From the NCBI GenBank assembly GCA_047971245.1, contig JBKDZN010000306.1, positions 1-42,194 on the forward strand: DNA of 42,194 bases. Reading direction: 5' to 3'. Shown here piece by piece: positions 31,418 through 39,552 of the stretch. The translations under genes and the position numbers were made by a program. Position 1 is the stretch's first letter, and each line of letters begins with the position of its first letter. Under the pieces are notes generated by a model, which was not told where the DNA came from, did no database searches, and saw only the letters and a program-made list of their open reading frames with translations. This DNA comes from CADEDH01 sp047971245. GTDB lineage: Bacteria; Actinomycetota; Acidimicrobiia; Acidimicrobiales; SZUA-35.

Positions 31418-32542
31418 CTACTGATCCGAACGATCGCCCCGGAGGATCTGTTCGTGGAGATCGAGCACCGCGCTCACCCCGAACGCCGCCTCGGCGCGGG
31501 CCGCCCGCCGCCGGCGCACGTCGTCCGACTCCGGTTCCGCCACGGTGGCCTCGATCGCCGCCGCGAGGGCGGCGTCGTCGCCGGGCGGAACGAGACGGCC
31601 CGAACCCACGGACTGGGTCGGTACTCGCACCCCGGGCAGGTCGCTGACCACCACGGGGACCCCGGCCAGCATGGCTTCCACCTGGGTGATGCCGAACGCC
31701 TCCAGGCGGTTGACCGAGGGGAGGACGAACACGTCGAGGGAGGCGAACAGATCGGGCAGTTCCTCGTCGGACACGAACCCGAGGAACGTGACCCGGTCGT
31801 CGGCCAGGGGCCGGAGCTGGTCGATGACGCTGCCCCCGGCCACCTCCGCGTAGTCACCGGCGATCAGGACCCGGAGATCGGGGTCGTCGATCCGCCGGAC
31901 GGCCCGGAGCAACACCTCGAGGCCCTTCTCGGCCACGATCCGACCCAGGAAACCGACATGGGGACCGGGTCCCCGGCGCAGGCTCGGTGTCCCCGGCGGC
32001 CGGGTGACAACCGGCGGCGGGATGACGGTGACCGGGCTTCGGATGGCGTCACGGACCCGGCTCTGGTCGAGGTAGTCCACGGAGGTGACGATGACCTCGT
32101 CGGCCCGACCCAGCACGGCCCGATCCGCGGTGTCGATGGCGCGGCGCATGAACCCCCCGACCGGACCGGGATCGAACACCGGATCACAGTGGTACAACGG
32201 CACCAGCCGTTCGGGGAGCCAGGTACGGGCCAGCAACCCCTCGGGGAGGGGCAGGTGGGCTTGCAGCACCCGGCTCCGGCGGGCCAGACGGGCGGCGTCG
32301 AGCGGGAACCGGGGTTGGATCACCGCCTTGCCGACGGAGGCGACCACCGGGCTGCGCCGGACCGTGACCCCCTCGATCATCTCGCTGGAGGGCAGGTCGG
32401 GTTCGTGGCGGGAGCAGACCACCTCGACCCGGTGGCCCCGGGCGGCCATCCCTTCGGCTACGATCCGGGCCACCTCGCTGAGCCCGCTCACGTACGGGCG
32501 GTAGTAGTCGATGATGATGCCGAGATCGACGGGCCGGTTCAT
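31418..32542 (-). CDS. Family 4 glycosyltransferase (GT-B)
   Basis: 374 residues. N-terminal GT-B half: IIIDYYRPYVSGLSEVARIVAEGMAARGHRVEVVCS. C-terminal nucleotide-sugar half: HVGFLGRIVAEKGLEVLLRAV, DDRVTFLGFVSDEELPDLFASLDVFVLPSVN and EAFGITQVEAMLAGVPVVVSDLPG, with the EX7E motif. It is last in a minus-strand set: PH-like membrane protein, methyltransferase, DPPR synthase, GT4, with gaps of 4 to 7 bp or overlaps. A cytoplasmic enzyme adding a sugar to a lipid-linked or phospholipid acceptor is expected. The donor is unknown. Confidence 0.92.
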   Translation of the reverse strand: MNRPVDLGIIIDYYRPYVSGLSEVARIVAEGMAARGHRVEVVCSRHEPDLPSSEMIEGVTVRRSPVVASVGKAVIQPRFPLDAARLARRSRVLQAHLPLPEGLLARTWLPERLVPLYHCDPVFDPGPVGGFMRRAIDTADRAVLGRADEVIVTSVDYLDQSRVRDAIRSPVTVIPPPVVTRPPGTPSLRRGPGPHVGFLGRIVAEKGLEVLLRAVRRIDDPDLRVLIAGDYAEVAGGSVIDQLRPLADDRVTFLGFVSDEELPDLFASLDVFVLPSVNRLEAFGITQVEAMLAGVPVVVSDLPGVRVPTQSVGSGRLVPPGDDAALAAAIEATVAEPESDDVRRRRAARAEAAFGVSAVLDLHEQILRGDRSDQ

Positions 32543-32549
32543 CGCTCGC

Positions 32550-33476
32550 TCAGGCCGTGGTCCACAGACCGGACAGGAACAGGGCGAGCCAGCTCACCCC
32601 GATGATCTGGAGCAGGCGGTCGCCCAGCACCAGGCTCTCGGGGGCTTCGCCCCGGCCGTGCTCGATCAGCAGGGAGTAGTAGAGGCAACCGGTCAGGAAC
32701 GGCAGGATCGACACCTGGTAGAACGGCAGGGGCTGGCCGTGACCGGCCACGGCGGTCACGTCGGCCCGCTCGAACGCCCACAGGGAATACGCCAGGGCCG
32801 CACCGGAGGTGGCCACGCCACGGATCTGGCGCAGGTAGGCATCGGTGTAGGCCCGCATGACGGGGCGGGTGGCCCCATCGGCCCCGGCGTCGGCCAGTTC
32901 CGACTCCCGTTTCCCGGCCACCATCAGCAGTGAACCGAACATGGTGACCACGAAGAACCAGTTGGAGATGACCACCCCCACCGCGGCGGCACCGGCCAGG
33001 GTGCGGAGCATGAACCCGGCGGCCACGGTCATGATGTCGATCACCGGGACATGCTTGAGCCAGATGCTGTAGGACACGGTGAGGGCCATGTAGGCGGCCA
33101 GGACCAGGGCGAGCTGACCGTCGATGAGCCAGCCCCCGACCACGGCGCCGAGGCCGAGCACGCCGGCCAGGAGGTAGGCGAAGCCGACCGACAGCTCACC
33201 GGCGGCGATGGGCCGGAACCGCTTGGTGGGATGTCGGCGGTCGGCCTCGACGTCACGGGCGTCGTTGATGAGGTCGGTGGCGCTGGCCGCGGCGCAGAAG
33301 AGACCGGCGGCGATGGTGGTGAGCAGGAGGGGCCGGGCCTGGGTGAGCAGTCCGGCCGAGCCGGGCGCCGCGTAGACCAGCACGTTCTTCGCCCATTGCT
33401 TGGGTCGGAGGGCCCGGATCACGGCCGGGGCACTCCGGCCACCCGGTCTGGCCTCGATCGCCACGCCGTTGGTCAC
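32550..33476 (-). CDS. ubiA: Decaprenyl-phosphate phosphoribosyltransferase (UbiA family)
   Basis: 308 residues with about nine membrane segments. The first Asp-rich motif is NDARDVEADRRHPTKRFRPIAAG (N71, D72, D75, D79), which together with LRPKQWAKNVLV at residues 23-34 is diagnostic for the 5-phosphoribosyl-1-pyrophosphate:decaprenyl-phosphate enzyme (Rv3806c type). The second motif region is YSIWLKHVPVIDIMTVAAGF. It makes decaprenyl-phosphoryl-5-phosphoribose, precursor of the arabinose donor DPA. The GTG start overlaps the upstream methyltransferase stop as GTGA, and the GT4 follows after 7 bp. DprE1/E2 are not in the window. Confidence 0.92.
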   Translation of the reverse strand: MTNGVAIEARPGGRSAPAVIRALRPKQWAKNVLVYAAPGSAGLLTQARPLLLTTIAAGLFCAAASATDLINDARDVEADRRHPTKRFRPIAAGELSVGFAYLLAGVLGLGAVVGGWLIDGQLALVLAAYMALTVSYSIWLKHVPVIDIMTVAAGFMLRTLAGAAAVGVVISNWFFVVTMFGSLLMVAGKRESELADAGADGATRPVMRAYTDAYLRQIRGVATSGAALAYSLWAFERADVTAVAGHGQPLPFYQVSILPFLTGCLYYSLLIEHGRGEAPESLVLGDRLLQIIGVSWLALFLSGLWTTA

Positions 33477-34249
33477 CGGGGCGACCGGGCCGTGGCGAAC
33501 AACGACAGGGTCGTCTCGTCCACCACTTCGGTGGCTGCGAAATCACCCGCGGTGATCGTGGTGGCCCCACCGGCATGACGGCGGGCCTGGAGCCGGTAGA
33601 AGGCCCGGGTACCGGTGGCGTAGGCGGCCACATACCACGACCGGGGGATGCGGAATCGCAGGCCGAGGGGGTCGAGCCGGAGGACCTTGGCCGCCTGGGC
33701 CCGGCGGGCGGCGAAATCAGCCTTCACCTCCGGGGTACCGTCGTGGCCGCCCACCTGGACCTCCTCGAAGTGGCGGCCCAGCATCCGGGCCAACGAGTCC
33801 GGGGAGAACAGGTGGACGTGGAACGGGTTCTCGAAGTCGGTGGTCTCGTTGGGGGTGAGCACCAGGGCCGTCCCACCCGGCCGGAGCACCCGGGCCAGTT
33901 CGGTCACGTGGGTCTCGGGGTGGACGAAATGCTCGATGATGTGGGACGAGACGATCCAGTCCACGCTCCGGTCGGCCAGGGGCAGGCCGGCACCGTCGGC
34001 CGCCAGGACGCAGTAGGCACCATCGGAGCGGGCCGACGCAGTACCGGCGGCGTAGAGGTCGTAGTCGACCCCGATCACGGTGCGCCCCGGCCCGATCAGC
34101 TCCCGGGTACCGAGACCCACCCCACAGCCCACGTCCACCACCGTGCCGTTGTCGATCAAGGTAGAAAGATCGCGGTACCCAGCCCGGTGCAAGGCAATAA
34201 GTGCATCCGGGCTATAGCGATCATCAGGACGTTCGCCAGTGGCTCGCAC
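33473..34249 (-). CDS. Class I SAM-dependent methyltransferase
   Basis: 258 residues, GTG start. SAM motif I is TVVDVGCGVGLGTREL (near 35-50), motif II VIGVDYDLYA, and motif IV region DWIVSSHIIEHFVHPETHVTELARVLRPGGTALVLTPNE, which is typical of the Methyltransf_11/UbiE-like group. FHVHLFSPDSLARML is common in glycan and lipid methyltransferases of surface-polysaccharide clusters. It starts 4 bp after the PH-like membrane protein and overlaps the DPPR synthase start, so it belongs to the envelope operon. A sugar or lipid carrier substrate is inferred from this context only. Confidence 0.88.
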   Translation of the reverse strand: MRATGERPDDRYSPDALIALHRAGYRDLSTLIDNGTVVDVGCGVGLGTRELIGPGRTVIGVDYDLYAAGTASARSDGAYCVLAADGAGLPLADRSVDWIVSSHIIEHFVHPETHVTELARVLRPGGTALVLTPNETTDFENPFHVHLFSPDSLARMLGRHFEEVQVGGHDGTPEVKADFAARRAQAAKVLRLDPLGLRFRIPRSWYVAAYATGTRAFYRLQARRHAGGATTITAGDFAATEVVDETTLSLFATARSPR

Positions 34250-34253
34250 CGGG

Positions 34254-34886
34254 TCAGTCTACGACTCGCCCGGGCCGCTCCCCCCGACCATCCCCGGAAG
34301 TCCCGACCCGACCACCGAGTTGCTGGATCCGCCGGCAGAACGGCGCCACGTCATCGGCTCCGACGGTGTACCGCCGGGCGCTCAGACCCCAGCACCGCAC
34401 CCGGCGCTGCGGCGTTTCGATACACACCAGCCTCGGCCCGCACCGGGGGGAACCGACCGTGACCCGAGCGTCGCCGATCGGAATCCTGAAGGTTGAGACC
34501 GGGTTGTGAACCCGGATCATCTCGTCCGCGATCTCGACCCGGGACAGGACGACCGACAGCAGCATGAACCAGGTGATGATGGCCCAGAACCAGCACCAAG
34601 CCGGCAGTGGATGGATCACGACCAGCGTCCGCTCGGCGGCCACGAACACCAGGCCACCGACGGGAATGGCCACCAGACCAAGGCCACACAAGGTGCGGAC
34701 ATCGCCCGTGCGATAGATGGCCGGGTGGCCCCTCATCATCTCGGGCCCGGACATCCCCGAAGGCCGTTCGGCCCGCGGCCCGAACGGGGTCGGCGACCCG
34801 GCCGGACTCGGCCCCGAGCGACCCCCATCAGCATCCACTTCACCCGAATCGCTCATCCACACCCCGACATCAGACGGCGCGGGCAT
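34254..34886 (-). CDS. Small membrane protein with PH-like domain
   Basis: Up to 210 residues from 34886; an ATG at 34856 (MSDSGEVD) is an alternative. A Gly/Pro/Ser-rich N-terminus leads to two adjacent membrane segments (LCGLGLVAIPVGGLVFVAA, AWCWFWAIITWFMLLSVVL) and a beta-rich tail (VEIADEMIRVHNPVSTFRIPIGDARVTVGSPRCGPRLVCIET in pieces). This matches the two-helix plus bacterial PH layout of many small actinobacterial membrane proteins. It is first in the minus-strand envelope operon. The function is unknown. Confidence 0.7.
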   Translation of the reverse strand: MPAPSDVGVWMSDSGEVDADGGRSGPSPAGSPTPFGPRAERPSGMSGPEMMRGHPAIYRTGDVRTLCGLGLVAIPVGGLVFVAAERTLVVIHPLPAWCWFWAIITWFMLLSVVLSRVEIADEMIRVHNPVSTFRIPIGDARVTVGSPRCGPRLVCIETPQRRVRCWGLSARRYTVGADDVAPFCRRIQQLGGRVGTSGDGRGERPGRVVD

Positions 34887-35250
34887 GGCGATTCGATCCC
34901 TTCAGAATGAAGCCGAAACAGCCAGAACCATCGATACGAATTCGAACGACTCATCCACGGCCCAAAGATCCCAAATCGTCCAGACAATCTAACCAAACCC
35001 CTCGTGGGATCACGCTCAAGCGAGGATGGGACGATTCGTTCAAGATGGCCGACTAGGTCACTGCTTTTTCGACATTTAAGTTCAAATTCACACAACACAT
35101 TAAAAGACAGTTCATGACGGCAATTTCGTCACTATAAACGAGATGAAGTCGGGCGTGACAGCGATTCAAACCTCAACGACGAACAGGGGAGGCCGGAGGC
35201 GGGTCCGGCGGCGGCCCGGTACCGGCGCGCCGGGTCCGTAGACTCACCGC
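34887..35250. other. Divergent low-GC region between two envelope gene sets
   Basis: About 360 bp, markedly richer in A/T than the genes. On the minus strand TTGCCG is followed 13 bases later by TTTAAT, similar to the arrangement ahead of the 14946 operon. A small inverted repeat TGACG-N7-CGTCA lies at 35115-35131 and CCTCG/CGAGG at 35000-35025. On the plus strand a leaderless-type TAGACT precedes the flippase. No convincing coding frame or RNA gene was seen. Confidence 0.6.
35239..35244 (+). promoter_or_regulatory. -10 element, leaderless type, for the flippase gene
   Basis: TAGACT ends 6 bases before the GTG at 35251. Confidence 0.5.
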
Positions 35251-36582
35251 GTGACACAGGACGGCGGGGATCCAGCCCTCGGGGGCGACAGCCGGGTCGT
35301 CGGTGTCGCCCTGCTGATCGCCGGCGTGCTCACCTACACCTTCCTGGCGCTTCCGGCCCGGGTGGCCCATCTCTCCCCCGAGGCCTACGCCCCGTTCGCG
35401 GTCACCTGGTTCGGGGTGTTGACCGTGGGGTCCGGGCTGTTCGTACCCCTGGAGCAGGAGATCACCCGGCAGGTGGCCGCCCGCTGCGGACCCGGATCGG
35501 CGAGACCGTCCCCCGGGGGGCTCACGACCCCGGGTCGGCCCTCGGGTACGGGGCCGGAGGCCTCGATCGCCCTGGCCTGGATCATCGCCGCCGCCCTGCT
35601 GGTGATCGGTGCCGCCGCATGGGTGCCGGTGCGCGACGGCTTCCTCGACGGGTCGAACGCGCTGATGGCGAACATGCTGGCCGTGATCCCGGCCTTCGCC
35701 CTGTTCGAGGTAACCCGGGGCCTGCTGGCCGGTTCCTTCCGCTTCGGCGCCTACGGCGCGGTGGTGGTGACCGACGCCGGCCTCCGCCTGGGCGCGGCCC
35801 TGGTTGCGGTCCTGCTCGGTGCGGCCACCGCCGCCCCGTTCGCCTTCTGGTGGACCGCCGGGATGGCCGGCGCCGGAGCAGCCGGGGCCGTGGTGGTCGG
35901 GTTGGGTCGGCGGCCGACGTCGTGGGCCGAGGTCGGCCGGGCCGGGCGAGCCTTCGCCCCGTTCTCCCTGTCCCAGCTCCTGGCCCAGATGGCCCTCAAC
36001 TCACCGGTGCTCCTCGCCGCGGTCATGGGAACCGCGTCGACCGCGGCGGCCACCGGCCGCCTCGGTTCCGCCCTGGTGCTGGTGCGCACCCCCCTGTACT
36101 TCCTGCCCGCGGTCACCGCGCCGCTCCTGCCCCGGGTGGCCTCCGGCGCCGATCTGCGCCGCCCGCTGGTGCGCGGCGTGGCCGTCCTGGTGGGCGGCGG
36201 CCTGGTGGCCGCGATCGGAGCCGCGACGGTCGGACCGGCGGTGATCCGGCTCCTGTTCGGTGCCGCCTTCGCCCTGCCTGGTGTGGTCCTCGGCCTGCTG
36301 GTGACGGGATCCGTCGGGTTCGCGGTGGCCTCGGTGGCCACCGTGGTACTCCTGGGCCGCGACCGCACCGGGGTGTTGGTGGTCAGCTGGGCCGTGGCCG
36401 TGGCCGTGGCCCTGGCCACCGTCCTGTTCGGCACCGGAACCGGAACCGGGACGCTCACCAGCGACCGGCTGGTATCGGTGCTCGCCATCGGCTATGCCCT
36501 GTCCACCACCGTCGCCGCCGCCATACAGCTCGCCATGGTGCGAACCCTGACCACGATCGAGCCGGTGGGAGCCGACGCATGA
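35251..36582 (+). CDS. Polysaccharide flippase-like membrane protein (MATE/Wzx/MVF superfamily)
   Basis: 443 residues with about twelve hydrophobic segments spread over the whole length (for example VVGVALLIAGVLTYTFLALPA, IALAWIIAAALLVIGAAAWV, FAFWWTAGMAGAGAAGAVVVGL, VVSWAVAVAVALATVLFG). Motifs such as LFVPLEQEITRQVA in the second helix and FAPFSLSQLLAQMALNSPVLLAAVMG in the middle match the Wzx/oligosaccharide flippase fold. It would move a lipid-linked glycan across the membrane. It shares an ATGA overlap with the HAD phosphatase. The substrate is inferred from neighbouring glycan genes. Confidence 0.85.
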   Translation: MTQDGGDPALGGDSRVVGVALLIAGVLTYTFLALPARVAHLSPEAYAPFAVTWFGVLTVGSGLFVPLEQEITRQVAARCGPGSARPSPGGLTTPGRPSGTGPEASIALAWIIAAALLVIGAAAWVPVRDGFLDGSNALMANMLAVIPAFALFEVTRGLLAGSFRFGAYGAVVVTDAGLRLGAALVAVLLGAATAAPFAFWWTAGMAGAGAAGAVVVGLGRRPTSWAEVGRAGRAFAPFSLSQLLAQMALNSPVLLAAVMGTASTAAATGRLGSALVLVRTPLYFLPAVTAPLLPRVASGADLRRPLVRGVAVLVGGGLVAAIGAATVGPAVIRLLFGAAFALPGVVLGLLVTGSVGFAVASVATVVLLGRDRTGVLVVSWAVAVAVALATVLFGTGTGTGTLTSDRLVSVLAIGYALSTTVAAAIQLAMVRTLTTIEPVGADA

Positions 36583-37286
36583 CCGACCCGAGCAGCACGC
36601 CCACCATGCCGGGAGCAGCCCCGGCCACCGGCGGCCCCGACCCGACCCGGTCGGATCCGGAGCACCCGGTGGCCTTCTTCGACCTCGACGGCACCCTCCC
36701 CACCCACGACACCTTCGTCCCGTTCCTGATCCGGCTGGCCGGGACGGGCGCCGTGGTGCGGGCGCTCGCCGCCGCGGCCCGCACCGGGCAACGTCACGGC
36801 CGGGACGCCGCCAAGGCGGTCGCGGTCGCCGCCCTGTTCGCCGGCCGGACACGGGCCGAGGTCGACGAGGCCGCCGAGGCACACGCCGCCATGGTGCTGA
36901 GCGGGGGGCGGGGGCGGCCCTGGTCGCCCCGCCTACGACCGAACGTGGTGGCCCGGCTCGACCGGCACCGAGCCCTCGGCCACGGCGTGGCCGTGGTCTC
37001 GGCCTCGCTCGCCCCGTACGTGAGCCGGATCGCGGCCGGGCTCGGGGTGACCGACACATCGGCCACCGAGATCGAGATCGTCGACGGGGTGGCCACCGGC
37101 CGGATGGTCGGGGCCAACTGCCGGGGCCCGGAGAAGGTGGTCCGGGCCGAGGCCCTCGTCACCGACCTGGACTGGTCCCGGGCCTGGGCCTACGGCGACA
37201 GTTCGGGTGACGTCGACCTCCTGGCCGCCGCCGGCAACCCCGTGTGGGTCCGGTGCGGCGCCCTGCGCGGCTCCGTTCCGGGCTGA
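36579..37286 (+). CDS. HAD-IB family phosphatase (SerB-like)
   Basis: 235 residues from the ATG at 36579, overlapping the flippase stop as ATGA. HAD motif I is FFDLDGTL (nucleophile D35, acid D37), motif II VVSASLAPYV, motif III Lys in GPEKVVRAEAL, and motif IV AYGDSSGDVDLLAAAG. This is the HAD-IB layout of phosphoserine phosphatase-like and acyl-phosphate or lipid-linked phosphatase relatives. Co-translation with a flippase suggests a lipid- or sugar-phosphate substrate; dephosphorylation of decaprenyl-phosphoryl-5-phosphoribose from the nearby UbiA enzyme is one possibility, not shown. The first 30 residues are disordered. Confidence 0.88.
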   Translation: MTDPSSTPTMPGAAPATGGPDPTRSDPEHPVAFFDLDGTLPTHDTFVPFLIRLAGTGAVVRALAAAARTGQRHGRDAAKAVAVAALFAGRTRAEVDEAAEAHAAMVLSGGRGRPWSPRLRPNVVARLDRHRALGHGVAVVSASLAPYVSRIAAGLGVTDTSATEIEIVDGVATGRMVGANCRGPEKVVRAEALVTDLDWSRAWAYGDSSGDVDLLAAAGNPVWVRCGALRGSVPG

Positions 37287-37329
37287 CCGGGCCCGGCACC
37301 CACCGACCACGCCCCGGCGAGCGAAATGG

Positions 37330-39552
37330 CTACGGGCCGGCCTCGAGCTTGACGGCGAGGGCACGGCTGTCCGACCCGTCGGGGGTGGGCCGGGCCGGCT
37401 GCCCCGGTTCCAGGGCGATGAGGGTGACGGGATCATCGTCGAGCTCGACCGGGAGGTCGGTGGGGGCGTCACCCAGGACCACGGTCTCGGCCCGCCCGCC
37501 CTCCACCTCGACCCGGAGCTCGAGGGGAACCATCCAGTACGGGGCCGAGAGCCGGAGGTCGACCTGGTCGGGGGCGCCCGTGGTCCGGACCACGGCCACC
37601 TCGCCGGACCGCAGCAGCCACGCCCAGTGCTCCCCGTCCAGATGCTCGGTGGGGGCGAACGCGAACCGGCGGGGGCTGATGAACACGATGGGGCCGGTGG
37701 CGTCGGTGTCGTAGAGCCGGAACCGGTCGTTGGCCTCGACGGGGACCGCGTCGGGAGCGGTCACGATCGTGTCGCGGTCCACCAGCACGTAGCGGTCCAC
37801 CCGGCCATCGGTGAACGAGTCCTCCCACAGGTAGCCGAGGTAGGTGATCGGGTAGTCCACGTCGGCGTAGTCTCGCAGGGCGTCGGCGGCCCAGATGGTG
37901 GCCTCGTATCCGCTGGTCACCACGGTGAGGTCTTGCCCATCGGGCCCGCCGTAGGTCATCGCCCAGTCGTCGAGCACGTCGTAGCTGGCGTTGACGGCCC
38001 GGAGCTCGAGCAGATCGGGCGGCGGGATGGCCCGGATGGTGGTGGTGACCGCCACCATGACCACCCCGGTCCAGGCCAAGCCGGCCACCACGGTGGCGGC
38101 CGCTCGTGGCCGACCCGACTCGGCCTCGGCCCGGTCGTCGAGCCGGTCGGCGACCACCATCCAGCCCAGCACCGCGGCCAGGAGCAGGAGCGGTTGCACG
38201 ATCTCGACCGTCCGCTGGTGGCTGTAGTCGTTGCCGATCACCGTGGTCACGTACCAGGCCACCGCGACCCCGCCGGCAGCCAGACCCAGCCACAGGACGC
38301 GGGACCGGTGCCCGACCACGACGGCCACGAATCCACCGATCACCACCCCGGCGACGGCCAGGGTGATCCAGCCGGTGGCCGCCGTCTCGAACGGCCACGC
38401 CGGACCCAGGTAGCGGGCCACCAGCACCGGTATCGGCTGGTAGCGGTACTGGGTGGAGAAGCTGGAGGAGGTCACCCCGGACAGGAACAGCAGCGCCCGG
38501 ACCGTCCGCAGCACCACCACCGGTCCGATGATCGCGGTGAGGGCACCGAGTTGGAGTCCGCGGCCGACCGCGGCCGGGATCCGCCCCGGTCGTCGGGCGG
38601 CGGCCACGATCACGAAGGCGATCCCCAGGATCGGGGTGAACTCCAGATAGCTGCCGAGGAGGCCGACGAGAAGCAGGGCGGCCAGTGGGGCCGGTCCCCG
38701 ATCGTCGACCCCGTCGATCCAGGCCCACACCCCGGCGATGGCCATCGGGGCCAGCACGATCCCCAGGACCGAGGCCGAGTTCTGGTTCCACACCTGGTGG
38801 GCCAGCACGGTGGAGGTGGTGATCACCACCGAGCCGACGGCCACGGTGGCCCGACGGACCCGCCGGTCCCCGCCGAGCCACGCCAGGGCACCGGCCAGGG
38901 AGGCCGGGACGACGAGCAACCACCCCATCATCTGGGGCATCCAGATGTGGCGGATCGGTTCGGCTCCCAACGCGGCCGGTGCGGCGACCAGGATCACGTC
39001 GCCGATCCGGAGACTGTTGACCTCCACGAAGTAGGCGCTGGCGTCGGCCGGGGCGTCGTCACTGTCGAGCGGGGCGGAATCGAGGTCGGGCACATCGCTG
39101 ATCCGGTGATCGACCGCCCATTCGGCCGCCGACACGTAGAACATGGCGTCGTGGTTGGCGGTGACCATGACGGTTCCCGCCCCGGTGGCGGCCAGGGGCC
39201 AGGCCAGCACCACGAGACCCAGGGCGGGCAGGATCAGCGGGGCGACCAGGGCGGTGATCTCCGACCGGCCCGGCGCACCATGTCGCACCGTCGTGGCCGC
39301 CGCACCGGCGACCACGAGGGCCAGGACGACCGGGGTGACGATCCGCATCGGGGCCAGCGACGCGCCCAGGGTGCCGACCGCGATCTGGGCGGCCAACCCG
39401 ACGGCGGGGCCGGCCGGCGCCATCCGCCGGCGGGTGGCGTCGCCGGCGAGTCCGAGCACCGTCCAACCGGCCGCGGCCGCGACCAGCCACTGGGCCATGA
39501 CGACCAGCCCGGCGATGAGCACGGGCCCCGACAGCAATGACGCGGCGATCAT
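37330..39552 (-). CDS. Large polytopic membrane protein, GT-C glycosyltransferase-like
   Basis: 740 residues from the ATG at 39552, which overlaps the glnS stop as ATGA. About twelve membrane segments occupy residues 1-540; the first extracytoplasmic loop holds VTANHDAMFYVSAAEWAVDH, where the Asp could be the catalytic acid of a GT-C enzyme. The last 200 residues are a soluble beta-rich domain (DLTVVTSGYEATIWAADAL, RFRLYDTDATGPIVFISPRRF). The layout fits a polyprenyl-phosphate-sugar-dependent glycosyltransferase of the arabinosyl- or mannosyltransferase kind. It converges on the flippase/HAD pair with 43 bp between. Family not firmly recognised. Confidence 0.72.
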   Translation of the reverse strand: MIAASLLSGPVLIAGLVVMAQWLVAAAAGWTVLGLAGDATRRRMAPAGPAVGLAAQIAVGTLGASLAPMRIVTPVVLALVVAGAAATTVRHGAPGRSEITALVAPLILPALGLVVLAWPLAATGAGTVMVTANHDAMFYVSAAEWAVDHRISDVPDLDSAPLDSDDAPADASAYFVEVNSLRIGDVILVAAPAALGAEPIRHIWMPQMMGWLLVVPASLAGALAWLGGDRRVRRATVAVGSVVITTSTVLAHQVWNQNSASVLGIVLAPMAIAGVWAWIDGVDDRGPAPLAALLLVGLLGSYLEFTPILGIAFVIVAAARRPGRIPAAVGRGLQLGALTAIIGPVVVLRTVRALLFLSGVTSSSFSTQYRYQPIPVLVARYLGPAWPFETAATGWITLAVAGVVIGGFVAVVVGHRSRVLWLGLAAGGVAVAWYVTTVIGNDYSHQRTVEIVQPLLLLAAVLGWMVVADRLDDRAEAESGRPRAAATVVAGLAWTGVVMVAVTTTIRAIPPPDLLELRAVNASYDVLDDWAMTYGGPDGQDLTVVTSGYEATIWAADALRDYADVDYPITYLGYLWEDSFTDGRVDRYVLVDRDTIVTAPDAVPVEANDRFRLYDTDATGPIVFISPRRFAFAPTEHLDGEHWAWLLRSGEVAVVRTTGAPDQVDLRLSAPYWMVPLELRVEVEGGRAETVVLGDAPTDLPVELDDDPVTLIALEPGQPARPTPDGSDSRALAVKLEAGP

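Noticed and set aside
34853..35098. Minus-strand open frame overlapping the start of the PH-like membrane protein.
   Set aside because: Out of frame with the supported gene, no signal peptide, family or ribosome binding site, and composition unlike coding DNA here.
37207..39540. Long plus-strand open frame opposite the GT-C-like gene.
   Set aside because: Gly/His/Asp/Pro-rich low-information product antisense to a protein with clear membrane segments.
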